DNA from: Streptomyces spinosus
GTDB taxonomy: Bacteria; Actinomycetota; Actinomycetes; Streptomycetales; Streptomycetaceae
Length of the DNA stretch: 64,000 nucleotides
Direction of reading: 5' to 3'
NCBI RefSeq assembly: GCF_020400655.1
Contig: NZ_JAINRC010000002.1
Location: forward strand, 186,001-250,000
Position numbers and translations under genes: made by a program. A model generated the notes under the pieces. It was not told the DNA's origin. It did no database searches and worked only from the letters and a program-made list of their open reading frames with translations. This document shows positions 8,487-17,442 of the stretch, piece by piece (positions within the stretch are counted from its first letter, which is position 1; the number at the start of each line of letters is the position of its first letter).

Positions 8487-9707
8487 TCAGCGCACCTCCA
8501 CGCGCAGCCCCTCCAGGCCCCGGATCACGAAGTTCGGCTTCCGCTTCGGCTCCTCGGCCAGGGTCAGGGTGGGGGCCTGCCGGAGGAGGGCCGTCATGGA
8601 CGCCGCCAGCTCCATGCGGGCCAGGGGGGCGCCGATGCAGTAGTGGATGCCCGCGCTGAAGGAGATGTGCGGGTTGTCCTTCCGGGCGAGGTCCAGGCGG
8701 GCGGGGTCGGTGAAGACCGCCGGGTCGTGGTTGGCGGAGCCGAAGAGCATGGCGATCTCCGAGCCCCTCGGGATCGTCGTGCCGTCGATCTCGATGTCGT
8801 CCAGGACCCAGCGTTCGAAGAGCTGGAGCGGGGTGTCGTAGCGCATCAGCTCCTCGATCGCGGCGGGGACCAGGGAGTGGTCCGCGCGGAGGGCCGCGAG
8901 CTGGTCCGGGTTGCGCAGCAGCGCCCACCAGCCGTTCACCGTGGCGTTCACGGTCGCCTCGTGGCCGGCGTTGAGGAGCAGCACCGCCGTGGAGATCATC
9001 TCCTGCTCCGTGAGGCGGTCGCCCTCGTCGTGGGCCGCGATCAGCCCCGAGATCAGGTCCTCGCCGGGCTCCTGGCGGCGGGCCGCGATCAGCTCCCGCA
9101 GACAGTCCGAGAACTCCACCGACGCCCGTACCGCCCGCGCCGCCGTCTCCTCGGACGGGTTCAGCTCGTACATGCCGCAGATGTCCGCCGACCAGGGGCG
9201 CAGCTGCCCCCGTTCCGCCTCCGGGATGCCCAGCATCTCGGCGATCACCGCCACCGGCAGCGGCTCCGCCACGTCCGTGAGCAGGTCACCGCCGCCGTTG
9301 GCGGCCAGGGCGGCCACCAGGTCGTTCGCGAGCCCCTCGACGTACGGCCGCAGCCGCTCCACCGTGCGCGGTGTGAACGCCTTCGACACCAGGCGCCGGA
9401 TGCGGGTGTGGTCCGGCGGCTCCAGGTCGAGCATGCCGTGGTCGTTGAGGGTGTGGAACGGCTCGTGCTCCGGCGGGGGCGGGGTGCGGCCGAACTCCTC
9501 GTGGCTGAAGCGGTGCTGGTACGTGCGGCCCAGCCGGCGGTCGCGCAGCAGCGCCGAGACGTCCGCGTGGTGCGGGACCAGCCACTGGTCGGTCGGCTCG
9601 TACCGGATCACCCGGCCGCGAGCGCGCAGCTGCGCGTAGGCCGGGTACGGATCGGCGACGAACGCCGGGTCCCAGGGGTCGAACGCGAGGTCGGTGGGGC
9701 CTGCCAT
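8487..9707 (-). CDS. Cytochrome P450 (CYP107-like)
   Basis: 406-residue soluble bacterial P450 that hydroxylates a small molecule using electrons from a ferredoxin. The heme loop is FSAGIHYCIG with thiolate Cys357. The K-helix ExxR is present (EELMR). The I-helix reads AGHEAT (247-252): the acid is Glu250, and the usual Thr next to it is Ala251, as in EryF-type enzymes that use a substrate hydroxyl for proton delivery. No ferredoxin or biosynthetic genes are adjacent. From memory, S. coelicolor has CYP107P1 at the equivalent place downstream of purA, so this is probably its orthologue. Confidence 0.95.
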   Translation of the reverse strand: MAGPTDLAFDPWDPAFVADPYPAYAQLRARGRVIRYEPTDQWLVPHHADVSALLRDRRLGRTYQHRFSHEEFGRTPPPPEHEPFHTLNDHGMLDLEPPDHTRIRRLVSKAFTPRTVERLRPYVEGLANDLVAALAANGGGDLLTDVAEPLPVAVIAEMLGIPEAERGQLRPWSADICGMYELNPSEETAARAVRASVEFSDCLRELIAARRQEPGEDLISGLIAAHDEGDRLTEQEMISTAVLLLNAGHEATVNATVNGWWALLRNPDQLAALRADHSLVPAAIEELMRYDTPLQLFERWVLDDIEIDGTTIPRGSEIAMLFGSANHDPAVFTDPARLDLARKDNPHISFSAGIHYCIGAPLARMELAASMTALLRQAPTLTLAEEPKRKPNFVIRGLEGLRVEVR

Positions 9708-9801
9708 GCGGGGACGCTAGCGCGCCGGGCGTCATCTGACCAGGACGTGGTCGTGGTCCAGGGGCTCGTCCTCCTCGGCTCCTCGCACCCGGCACGGCGG
9801 G

Positions 9802-10467
9802 TCAGCCGGGCGTCACCAGCCGGGCCTCGTACGCGAACACCGCCGCCTGGGTGCGGTCGCGCAGGCCGAGTTTCACCAGGATCCGGCTCACATGGGTCTT
9901 GATCGTCGACTCCGCCACCACCAGGCGCCCGGCGATCTCCGCGTTCGACAGGCCCTGCGCGATCAGGACCAGCACCTCCGTCTCGCGCTCCGTCAGTTCC
10001 CCGTACGCCGCCTGGGCCGCCGGCATCAGCCGTGGGGCGTGCGCCAGGCGGGAGAACTCCGTGATCAGGCGCCTGGTGACGGAGGGGGCCAGCAGCGCCT
10101 CGCCCGCCGCGACCACCCGCACCCCGTCGGCCAGCCGGCGTGCCGAGGCGTCCTTGAGCAGGAAGCCGGAGGCCCCCGCGCGCAGCGCCTGGTACACGTA
10201 CTCGTCCAGGTCGAACGTGGTCAGCACCAGCACCTTCGCCGACTCGTCGGCCGCGACGATCTCCCGGGTCGCCTCGATGCCGTTCAGCTCCGGCATGCGG
10301 ATGTCCATCAGCACGACGTCCGGGGACAGTTCACGGACCCGGTTCACCGCCTCCCGGCCGTTGACCGCCTCGCCGACGACCTCGATGCCCGGCATCGCGT
10401 TCAGCAGCACCGAGAATCCCTCGCGGACCATCATCTGGTCGTCCGCGATCAGCACCCGGATCGTCAT
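9802..10467 (-). CDS. NarL/LuxR-family response regulator
   Basis: 221 residues. The receiver domain (1-120) has the acidic pair DD (9-10), phosphoacceptor Asp55 in VVLMDIRMP, a Thr in LTTFD and Lys in LLKDAS. The C-terminal LuxR helix-turn-helix (about 152-215) contains LTERETEVLVLIAQG and ESTIKTHVSRIL. The ATG at 10467 overlaps the stop of the histidine kinase gene (ATGA), so the two are coupled and form a cognate pair. The stimulus is not evident from the neighbours. Confidence 0.97.
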   Translation of the reverse strand: MTIRVLIADDQMMVREGFSVLLNAMPGIEVVGEAVNGREAVNRVRELSPDVVLMDIRMPELNGIEATREIVAADESAKVLVLTTFDLDEYVYQALRAGASGFLLKDASARRLADGVRVVAAGEALLAPSVTRRLITEFSRLAHAPRLMPAAQAAYGELTERETEVLVLIAQGLSNAEIAGRLVVAESTIKTHVSRILVKLGLRDRTQAAVFAYEARLVTPG

Positions 10468-11816
10468 GCCCCACCCTCGATCGCGGGGGCCGCCGCCGGC
10501 ACCGGCAGGAACACCGCCACCTCGTAGCCCCCCTCGTCCGTGGCTGCCGCCGTCATCTCCCCGTTCAGCATCGACACCCGCTCCCGCATGCCCGTGATGC
10601 CGTGCCCGGCCCCGGGCGAGGGCTTCACCAGGTGCGGCGCCGGTGCCGGGCCGTTGACCATCCGCAGGCCCAGACCGCCCAGGACGTAGCCGATCTCGAC
10701 GCGGGCGCCCGCACCGGGCGCGTGCCGCAGGGTGTTGCTCAGCGCCTCCTGCACGATGCGGTACGCCGACAGCTCCACCCCCTGCGGCAGCTCCCGCACC
10801 GCGCCGGTCACCACCTTCTCCACCTCCAGACCGGCCTCCCGCACGTTCGCGAGGAGCCCGTCCAGGTCGGCCAGGGTGGGCTGCGGGGCGTCCGGGGCCT
10901 CGTAGTCCTCGGCACGGACCACCCCGAGGACCCGGCGCAGCTCGGTCAGCGCCGCCACCGCGTTCTCCCGGATGGTGGCGAACGCCTTCTCCAGCTCCGG
11001 CGGCGGGTTCTCCACCCGGTACGGCGCGGCCTCCGCCTGGATGGCGACCACCGACATGTGGTGGGCGACCACGTCGTGCAGCTCCCGGGCGATCGTCGTG
11101 CGCTCCTCCAGCAGGGTGCGACGCGAGCGCTCGTGCTCGGTCACCGACTGCTGCGCGGTCACCTCCTGCTCGGCCTCCCGGCGCACGTGCCGGACCGTGA
11201 CGGCCAGCAGGGCCAGCGCGGCCAGCACCAGCATGGGGCCGGTGTCGCTGCCGTCGTTCCCGTAGCCGAAGACGGTCTCGGCCCAGAAGCCGTACAGCGC
11301 GGTGAGCACCCACATCCAGCCCGCCGTGCGCGGCCGGGTCCGGCCCGCCACGATCGTGAGCACCAGCAGGTGGGAGACGAAGCTGCCCGGCGGCCAGGGC
11401 CGGCCGCCCCAGTCGTCGCCGAGGACCGCGGCGACCGTCGTCGCCGCGAACGACAGCCAGAAGGCGCCGACCGGACGCACCAGGGTGAGCAGCACCGGCG
11501 CCAGCGCGAGCAGCCCGCACAGCAGGGACGGCCCGCCGACGTCGGTGTTCACCGTGCCGACGAGCAGCGCCACGAGCCCGCCGGCCACCACCGTCGCGTG
11601 CGCGGTCCAGGCCGCGCGGGCCCGCGTCCGGTCGGACAGGCGGCGCGAGAGGCGGCCGTCCACCGTCGTGCGGGGCAGCGGCCGGTAGGCGAAGGCGTCG
11701 TGGAACAGGTCCTGCCGCAGCCCGCGCAGGGCGTCCACGGCCAGCCGGAACTCGGGGCTGCGCGGCCGGCCGGCCGTGCCCGGCGGTGTCGTCTGCGTGT
11801 GCGTCGTCTCGGTCAC
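10464..11816 (-). CDS. Sensor histidine kinase (HisKA_3 / NarX type)
   Basis: 450 residues from a GTG at 11816 (VTETTHTQ). A longer frame reaches a TTG at 11888 but adds an implausible leader. Five or so hydrophobic segments (about 70-210) form the membrane sensor. The dimerisation/phosphoacceptor segment is TIARELHDVVAHHMS with His247. The HATPase_c domain follows, with NTLRHAPG as the N-box and GHGITGMRERV as the G-box. It phosphorylates the response regulator encoded directly downstream. The extracellular loops are short, so it may sense envelope or membrane state. Confidence 0.95.
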   Translation of the reverse strand: MTETTHTQTTPPGTAGRPRSPEFRLAVDALRGLRQDLFHDAFAYRPLPRTTVDGRLSRRLSDRTRARAAWTAHATVVAGGLVALLVGTVNTDVGGPSLLCGLLALAPVLLTLVRPVGAFWLSFAATTVAAVLGDDWGGRPWPPGSFVSHLLVLTIVAGRTRPRTAGWMWVLTALYGFWAETVFGYGNDGSDTGPMLVLAALALLAVTVRHVRREAEQEVTAQQSVTEHERSRRTLLEERTTIARELHDVVAHHMSVVAIQAEAAPYRVENPPPELEKAFATIRENAVAALTELRRVLGVVRAEDYEAPDAPQPTLADLDGLLANVREAGLEVEKVVTGAVRELPQGVELSAYRIVQEALSNTLRHAPGAGARVEIGYVLGGLGLRMVNGPAPAPHLVKPSPGAGHGITGMRERVSMLNGEMTAAATDEGGYEVAVFLPVPAAAPAIEGGA

Positions 11817-11940
11817 GTGCCACACGGTAGGCGCCGGCCGGACTCCCGGTCGTCCCCTCGCAGGGGGGTCCTCGGAGGTCCGTCTCAAGTACTACGAGCT
11901 CCCGCGGTACCTGCCGCGGCGCCCCCCGGCGCCCCGGCTC

Positions 11941-12822
11941 TCACCAGGCGAGCTGGGCGATCTCCTCGGCCACCACCGCGCAGGCGTCCGCCGCCGGGTC
12001 GATCAGCGGGAAGTGGCCCACGTCCGCCAGCAGGGTCAGGCCCACCATCTCGCCCGCCTTCGCCGCGGCGTCCGCGTAGGACTCGGCCACCGCCTCCGGT
12101 ACGACCAGGTCGGCGCGGCCCTGGACGAGGGTCGTGGCGATGCCCGTCGGCACGAGCAGCACCGGGTCGGCGTACGGACGGCGGGTGGCGAAGGTGTCGG
12201 GGCCGCCGAGGAGTTGCAGCGACGCGTGCGCGCAGACCTCCAGCTTCTCCGCCACCTGGAAGTCCGCGATGGGGGCGAGCGCGACGACGCCCCGCAGATC
12301 GGCCGGGCCGTCGGTGCGCCACGGCGCGTCCGGGGGGAGGACATGGCGGGCCGCCGCCCACAGCGCCAGGTGCCCGCCCGCCGAGTGTCCGGTCAGGACC
12401 GTGCGGCGCGGGTCCGCCTGCGGCAGCGCCTCGCCGACCAGGGCGGGCAGGGCGTCCAGGGCCGCCGCGACGTCGTCGAAGGTGTCGGGCCAGCGGCCGG
12501 CCGGGGCACCCGCCGAGCCGTCGTCGCCCCGCCGGTACTCCACGTTGGCCACCGCGAAGCCCCTGCGGGCCAGGTAGTCCGCGAAGGGGCCGAGGTGGCG
12601 GCGGTCGTAGCGGGCGCGCCAGGCGCCGCCGTGCAGGACGACGACCAGCGGGGCGAGGGCGCCGGGAGCGGTGGAGTCCGGGCCGGGGCGCGGAGCGTGG
12701 AAGTCGATCACCTGGTCGGGGTGGTCGCCGTAGGCGGCGGTGACGTCCGGGGCGACCGGGGAGTGCGAGAAGGCCGACTCCTCTTCGGCGGCGGCGCGGG
12801 CTGCGGCGGCGTCGTCCGGCAT
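11941..12822 (-). CDS. kynB: Alpha/beta hydrolase, probable kynurenine formamidase
   Basis: 293 residues with an alpha/beta hydrolase core. The oxyanion motif is HGGAW (about 65), the nucleophile elbow GHSAGGH (about 145), and late acid/His candidates are in QGRADLVVP and DVGHFPL. The same strand then carries kynureninase and tryptophan 2,3-dioxygenase upstream. A formamidase releasing formate from N-formylkynurenine is the step otherwise missing between those two enzymes. The family covers many carboxylesterases, so the activity is inferred from context. It is separated from kynU by 529 non-coding bases with a tandem repeat, so it probably has its own promoter. Confidence 0.75.
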   Translation of the reverse strand: MPDDAAAARAAAEEESAFSHSPVAPDVTAAYGDHPDQVIDFHAPRPGPDSTAPGALAPLVVVLHGGAWRARYDRRHLGPFADYLARRGFAVANVEYRRGDDGSAGAPAGRWPDTFDDVAAALDALPALVGEALPQADPRRTVLTGHSAGGHLALWAAARHVLPPDAPWRTDGPADLRGVVALAPIADFQVAEKLEVCAHASLQLLGGPDTFATRRPYADPVLLVPTGIATTLVQGRADLVVPEAVAESYADAAAKAGEMVGLTLLADVGHFPLIDPAADACAVVAEEIAQLAW

Positions 12823-12850
12823 GCTCCAACCTCTCAGCGACGGTGGGGTA

Positions 12851-12878
12851 CCTCCCAGGCTTTCGGCACTGGGGGAGG
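12851..12878. repeat. Streptomyces-type intergenic hairpin upstream of kynB
   Basis: CCTCCCAG and CTGGGGGAGG pair around a TTTCGGCA-containing loop. Hairpins of this kind with a CTCCCAG / CTGGGGGAG stem recur in Streptomyces intergenic DNA. It lies 29 bases upstream of the kynB start, in the leader or promoter. Confidence 0.5.
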
Positions 12879-13109
12879 GTTCGGCGGACCAGGTGGGGAA
12901 TCGGCCGTTGGCGGGGACGGTATCAGGCAGGTGACGTGCGGGGACACGGGGATGTGACGCACGGTGAGGGCGGCCGGTCTCCCCGGGCCGTCGCAGGCGC
13001 GGTGCGGGCGCCGCCGAGACCCAACGCGGCGGCGCACAAGGCCGGTTGAAGGAGCCCCCCGGCCCCGCCCGCCGGCCACGGGAGCCGTGGTGCGGGAGCC
13101 GTCGGAGGC

Positions 13110-13251
13110 CGGGGAGACAGGGAGCGCGGAGGCGGAGCCGCGCACCGCGCGTGGACCGGGAAGGCCCGGAGCAGGGACGCCGGGGAGACAGAGAGCGCGG
13201 AGGCGGAGCCGCGCACCGCGCGTGGACCGGGAAGGCCCGGAGCAGGGACGC
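13110..13251. repeat. Tandem duplication of a 71-base unit between kynB and kynU
   Basis: Positions 13110-13180 and 13181-13251 are the same 71-base sequence with one difference (GGGAG versus GAGAG near the unit start). The rest of 12823-13351 (529 bases, extremely GC-rich) holds no convincing gene in any frame. The near-identity implies recent slippage or unequal exchange, or gene conversion. Confidence 0.85.
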
Positions 13252-13351
13252 CGGGAGCGTGACGCCGGGCGGGGGCCGGGGGAACCGGGGGACCGGTGCC
13301 CCGGTGTGCCGTCCCGGGCGCCCCGGCCCGTCCCGCCCCGCGTCCGCCGGC

Positions 13352-14563
13352 CTACGCCAGTTCCTCCCCCAGCACCCGTGCCGCCCGCTCCACGTCCCGG
13401 AAGCCCACGTACAGCGGGGTGAAGCCGAAGCGGAGGACGTCGGGGTGGCGGAAGTCGCCCACCACGCCCCGGGCGATCAGACGCTTCATCACCTCGCCCG
13501 CGTCCGGGCAGCGCAGGGCGATCTGGCTGCCGCGCTCCGCGTGCGGCCCCGGTGTCACGCACTCCACCCGGCCCGGCTCGGTGTACTCGTCCACGCACCG
13601 CAGGAAGAAGTCCGTCAGCGCCAGGGACTTGGCGCGCACGGCTTCGACGGACACCCCGTCCCAGACGTCGAGGGCGGCCTCCAGCGCCAGCAGGGAGAGG
13701 ATGTCCGGGGTGCCGACCCGGCCGCGCACCGCGCCCGCCGCCGGGGTGTACGACGGGCTCATGCCGAACGGCTCGGCGTGGGAGTTCCAGCCGGGCAGCG
13801 GGGAGTCGAAGCGGTCCTGCAGTTCCCGCCGCACGTACAGGTACGCCGGTGAACCAGGGCCGCCGTTCAGGTACTTGTAGGTGCAGCCGACCGCGAGGTC
13901 CACGCCGTGCTCGTCCAGGCCCACCGGCAGCGCGCCCGCGCTGTGGCACAGGTCCCAGACCGCGACGGCTCCGCAGTCGTGGACCGCGGCGGTGAGCGCC
14001 GGGAGGTCGTGCAGCCGGCCGGTGCGGTAGTCGACGTGGTTGAGCAGCACGGCGGCCGTGCGGTCGCCCAGCGCCGCCGGCACCTCGGCCGGGCTTACCG
14101 CGCGCAGGGTGCGGCCGGTGAGCCGGGCCGCCGACTCGGCGATGTAACCGTCGGTGGGGAAGGTCGTCGCGTCCACCAGGATTTCGTCGCGGCCGTCGCC
14201 CGCCATGCGGACCGCGGCGACCAGGGCCTTGAAGACGTTGACGCTGGTCGAGTCGCCGACGACGATCTGGCCGGGTGCGGCACCGACCAGCGGGGCGATC
14301 CGGTCGCCGATCCGCTCGGGCGCCGTCCACCAGCCGCTCTCGTCCCAGGAGCGGATGCGCAGTTCGCCCCACTGGCGGCGGACGACGTCGGCGATCCGGT
14401 CGGGGACGTGCGCGGGCAGGGCACCGAGGGAGTTGCCGTCCAGGTAGACGCCCGCGGGACCGGACGCGTCACCGGAAGGGGAGTCGAGGACGAAACGGTC
14501 CCGCAGGGGCGCCAGTTCGTCGGCCTGGTCCAGTTCCTTCGCGAGCAGGGGCAGCTCAGACAT
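13352..14563 (-). CDS. kynU: Kynureninase
   Basis: 403-residue PLP enzyme that cleaves kynurenine to anthranilate and alanine. YLDGNSLG near the N-terminus, the Asp in VAVWDLCHSAGA and the PLP-lysine motif GCTYKYLNGGPGSPA identify it. The start ATG at 14563 has GAGGT five bases upstream and overlaps the end of kynA by eight bases, so the two are translationally coupled. Anthranilate may re-enter tryptophan synthesis or be degraded or used for secondary metabolites. Confidence 0.97.
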   Translation of the reverse strand: MSELPLLAKELDQADELAPLRDRFVLDSPSGDASGPAGVYLDGNSLGALPAHVPDRIADVVRRQWGELRIRSWDESGWWTAPERIGDRIAPLVGAAPGQIVVGDSTSVNVFKALVAAVRMAGDGRDEILVDATTFPTDGYIAESAARLTGRTLRAVSPAEVPAALGDRTAAVLLNHVDYRTGRLHDLPALTAAVHDCGAVAVWDLCHSAGALPVGLDEHGVDLAVGCTYKYLNGGPGSPAYLYVRRELQDRFDSPLPGWNSHAEPFGMSPSYTPAAGAVRGRVGTPDILSLLALEAALDVWDGVSVEAVRAKSLALTDFFLRCVDEYTEPGRVECVTPGPHAERGSQIALRCPDAGEVMKRLIARGVVGDFRHPDVLRFGFTPLYVGFRDVERAARVLGEELA

Positions 14564-15404
14564 GGGACCTCGCCGTCCACAGCTCGGGGAACACGTTCTT
14601 GCGCGCGCGCTTCTCCAGCCAGGCCACACCGGCGGAGCCGCCCGTGCCGGCCTTGGCGCCCATCGCGCGGCGGGTGGCGACCAGGTGGTCGTTGCGCCAG
14701 CGCCAGACCAGTTCGGCGACGTCGCTCAACGCCTCGCCAAGGCGGGCGAGTTCGGCGTTCTGGTCGCCGGAGTAGATCTCCGTCCAGGCCGCCTCGACGG
14801 CGTCGGAGGGCTCGTACCGCGCGGAGACGTCGCGGTGCAGCACGGAGCCGGGGATGGCGTGACCGCGGCGCGCGAGGAGCCGTACCACCTCGTCGTACAG
14901 GCTGGGCTCGTGCAGCGCCTTCTCCAGTTCCGCGTGGACGCGCGGGGCGCCGCGGTGCGGGACCAGCATGGACGCGGACTTCTCGCCGAGCAGGAACTCC
15001 AGGCGCCGGTACATCGCCGACTGGAAACCGGAGCCCTCGCCGAGCGCGCCGCGGTAGGAGTTGAACTGCGCCGGGGTCAGCTGCCCCAGCGGCTTCCAGG
15101 AGGCGTTCAGGGCCTCCAGCTCGCGCACGGAGCGCTTCAGCGCGGCGAGCGCGGTCGGCACGTCGTCCGCGCGCAGGGCCTGCGCGGCCGTCTCCCACTC
15201 GTGCACGATGACCGTGAACCACAGCTCCATGACCTGGGTGGTCACCAGGAAGACCATCTCTCCGGGATCGTCGGAGAGGGTGTGCTGGAGGTGGGTGAGG
15301 ACGTCCGCCTTGACGTAGTCCTCGTACGGCGTCGTCCCCGCGAAATCGAGATTCGGGGTCTCGGGCTCAGCGGCCTCGTAAGGGGGGTGAGCCTGTTGGG
15401 ACAT
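14556..15404 (-). CDS. kynA: Tryptophan 2,3-dioxygenase
   Basis: 282-residue heme enzyme oxidising L-tryptophan to N-formylkynurenine. DFAGTTPYEDYVKAD begins the fold, and the helical bundle contains FLVTTQVMELWF. The heme-ligand region reads WRNDHLVATRR followed by GAKAGTGGSAGVAWL, which is diagnostic. The ATG at 15404 follows AGGAGA at good spacing. It is the first gene of a kynA-kynU operon; its promoter should lie in 15405-15519. Confidence 0.97.
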   Translation of the reverse strand: MSQQAHPPYEAAEPETPNLDFAGTTPYEDYVKADVLTHLQHTLSDDPGEMVFLVTTQVMELWFTVIVHEWETAAQALRADDVPTALAALKRSVRELEALNASWKPLGQLTPAQFNSYRGALGEGSGFQSAMYRRLEFLLGEKSASMLVPHRGAPRVHAELEKALHEPSLYDEVVRLLARRGHAIPGSVLHRDVSARYEPSDAVEAAWTEIYSGDQNAELARLGEALSDVAELVWRWRNDHLVATRRAMGAKAGTGGSAGVAWLEKRARKNVFPELWTARSHV

Positions 15405-15519
15405 CGCTGTCTCCTGTTGTGTCGCTCCGGGTAGCGGTCCGCCCCTGCCGATGCCGGCACGGGGGCCCCGGTCCCCACTACGGAATCCTCCGCAATCACT
15501 CCCGATACGGCAAGGCCGA

Positions 15520-16800
15520 TCATGCCCGGTGCCGGGCGCCGCCGCCGAGGGGGGCGCGTGCGGTGGCGACCAGCAGGGCGGCCAGGACGAGCAGCAGGGC
15601 CGCCGCAGCGAAGGCCGCGCGCAGGCCGAGGGCGGAGGCCAGCGCGCCGCCCAGGAGCCCGCCGACCGGCATGCTGCCCCAGGCGAGCACCCGGTACGCG
15701 GCGGTCACCCGGCCGGTGAGCGCGTCCGGGATGCGGGCCTGCCGCACGGAGACCGTGACCACGTTCCACACCACCACCAGCAGCCCGTTGACGGCCAGCA
15801 GGGCCGCGCCGAGCGCGGCCGGCCGGGACACCGTCAGCAGACCGAAGACCGTCGCCGAACCGGCGGCGGACCCGGCCAGCAGCGGCCGGTGGGACAGCCG
15901 CCGGGCCAGCGGGGCGGCGACCAGGGAGCCGAGGACGCTGCCCACGGCGCTCGCCGTCAGGAGCAGCCCGTAGCCCGCGCCGCCGAGGTGCCACCGGTAC
16001 CGGGCGAACAGGACCATGACACCCCAGGCGGCGGCGCTGCCCATGCCCAGCAGGACCGTCGCCAGGGCGAGCACCCGGACCACCCGGTCGTCGCGCAGCC
16101 AGCGCAGCCCCTCGGCGACGCTGTGCCGCAAGGACGCGGTCCCCTCAGGCGTGGGGGTCCGCGCCGGGCGGAAGCGGCCCCGGACGCCCGTCAGCAGGGC
16201 CACCCCCAGCAGGTAGCTGACCGCGTCGATGCCGGCCGGCAGCCAGCGCGCGACCGCGAACAGGGCGGCACCCGCGGCCGGCCCCGCGAACTGGACGAGC
16301 ACGGTCGAGCTGCCCTGGAGCAGGCTGTTGGCCCGGACCAGCGAGCCGGTCCCGGCCACGGCGGGGATCACCGCCTGCACGGAGGTGTCGAAGAAGATCT
16401 GCGCCGACCCCAGGGCGAACAGCACGGCCAGCAGCAACCAGATGTTCCCCACGTCGAAGGCCACCGCCGCCGCCAGGGCCGCCACGAGCAGCGCGCGGCA
16501 GCTGTCGGCGGTCAGCAGCACCCTCCTGCGGTCCCAGCGGTCGACCAGCCCGCCCACCAGCAGCCCGAGGAACAGCCAGGGTGCCTGTGTGGCGGCGGCG
16601 GCCGCGGAGACGAGCACCGGGTCCCGGGTCCACTCCGTGGCCAGCAGGGGGAACGCGCTCAGCTCCAGCCCGTCACCGAGCCCGGAGACCGCCGCCGCGG
16701 TCCACAGCAGCCAGAAGTCCCGGGACAGCCCGAGGAGCCCCGGCCTGCGCGCCCCGGCTGAGCCGTCGCGGCGCGGGGCCAGGGCGGACTCGTCCGTCAC
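15520..16800 (-). CDS. MFS transporter, drug/siderophore exporter type (MFS_3)
   Basis: 426 residues with about twelve hydrophobic segments. The loop after helix 2 reads GGLVDRWDRRRVLL, the major facilitator signature. The overall pattern (GLGDGLELSAFPLLA at helix 1) is that of the EntS-like/MFS_3 exporters. The start is GTG at 16800 and the next gene upstream ends only eight bases away, so the two are probably cotranscribed. The substrate is unknown. Confidence 0.9.
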   Translation of the reverse strand: MTDESALAPRRDGSAGARRPGLLGLSRDFWLLWTAAAVSGLGDGLELSAFPLLATEWTRDPVLVSAAAAATQAPWLFLGLLVGGLVDRWDRRRVLLTADSCRALLVAALAAAVAFDVGNIWLLLAVLFALGSAQIFFDTSVQAVIPAVAGTGSLVRANSLLQGSSTVLVQFAGPAAGAALFAVARWLPAGIDAVSYLLGVALLTGVRGRFRPARTPTPEGTASLRHSVAEGLRWLRDDRVVRVLALATVLLGMGSAAAWGVMVLFARYRWHLGGAGYGLLLTASAVGSVLGSLVAAPLARRLSHRPLLAGSAAGSATVFGLLTVSRPAALGAALLAVNGLLVVVWNVVTVSVRQARIPDALTGRVTAAYRVLAWGSMPVGGLLGGALASALGLRAAFAAAALLLVLAALLVATARAPLGGGARHRA

Positions 16801-16807
16801 CCGCGGA

Positions 16808-17221
16808 TCAGCCCAGGGTCTGGGCCGCCGTGGGCGAGGAGTCCTTCAGGAACTGCGTGCAGCGCTCGTACTCCTCCTGTTCGCCGATCGCCTGCGCGGC
16901 GCGGGCGAGGGCGTGCAGGGCGCGCAGGAAGCCGCGGTTCGGCTCGTGCTCCCACGGCACCGGGCCGTGGCCCTTCCAGCCGCTGCGGCGCAGGGAGTCC
17001 AGGCCCCGGTGGTAGCCCGTACGGGCGTAGGCGTACGACTCCACGACCGAGCCCCGCTCGAACGCCTCGTCGGCCAGCTGGGCCCAGGCGAGGGAGGAGG
17101 CGGGGTACTTGGCGGCGACGTCCGCCGGCGCGGCACCGTTCGCCAGGGCCTCGCGGGGCGCCGGGTCGTCGGGGAGGTGGGTGGGGGGCGGGCCGCCGAG
17201 CAGGTTCTCGTGAATCGTCAT
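16808..17221 (-). CDS. DUF3151 protein
   Basis: 137-residue soluble helical protein typical of Actinobacteria. Features are PASSLAWAQLADEA, YAYARTGYHRGLDSLRRSGW and a C-terminal EEYERCTQFLKD. The regular helix pairs suggest a TPR-like fold. The family has no known biochemical role. The ATG at 17221 is the only sensible start. Confidence 0.9.
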   Translation of the reverse strand: MTIHENLLGGPPPTHLPDDPAPREALANGAAPADVAAKYPASSLAWAQLADEAFERGSVVESYAYARTGYHRGLDSLRRSGWKGHGPVPWEHEPNRGFLRALHALARAAQAIGEQEEYERCTQFLKDSSPTAAQTLG

Positions 17222-17280
17222 GACTTCAGTCTGACGCACGTCCGACGAACCCCCGAGAAGGGCCACGGGAGAACGGCCCG

Positions 17281-17333
17281 AGCGCCCCGAAGGGGCGCGG
17301 GGAACGGCAGCGCCCCAAAGGGGCGCGGGGAAC
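17281..17333. repeat. Two copies of a Streptomyces GCGCCCC..AAGGGGCGC intergenic element
   Basis: Copies at 17281-17305 and 17309-17333 (period 28) differ by one base. Each forms the hairpin AGCGCCCC/GGGGCGC followed by GGGGAAC, a sequence common in Streptomyces intergenic regions. It lies between an MFS gene and the DUF3151 gene and may work as a terminator for the former. Confidence 0.7.
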
Positions 17334-17442
17334 TGCGCGACCGGCCCCCACCGGACCCACAGCCGAACGACTACGGACGCCGGAAACCACGCGCCCCCAC
17401 CGGACCGCAGCCGAAGAGACCCCCCGGCCCTCGCCCCCGCAC

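Noticed and set aside
12923..13216. Possible 97-residue minus-strand protein between kynB and kynU.
   Set aside because: It is made largely of the 71-base repeat and random Pro/Arg/Ala sequence.
13110..13251. Start of a CRISPR array.
   Set aside because: Two adjacent copies without spacers and no cas genes; a plain tandem duplication.
17281..17333. Possible small RNA or insertion-sequence end.
   Set aside because: It is the common Streptomyces intergenic hairpin repeat; no transposase nearby.
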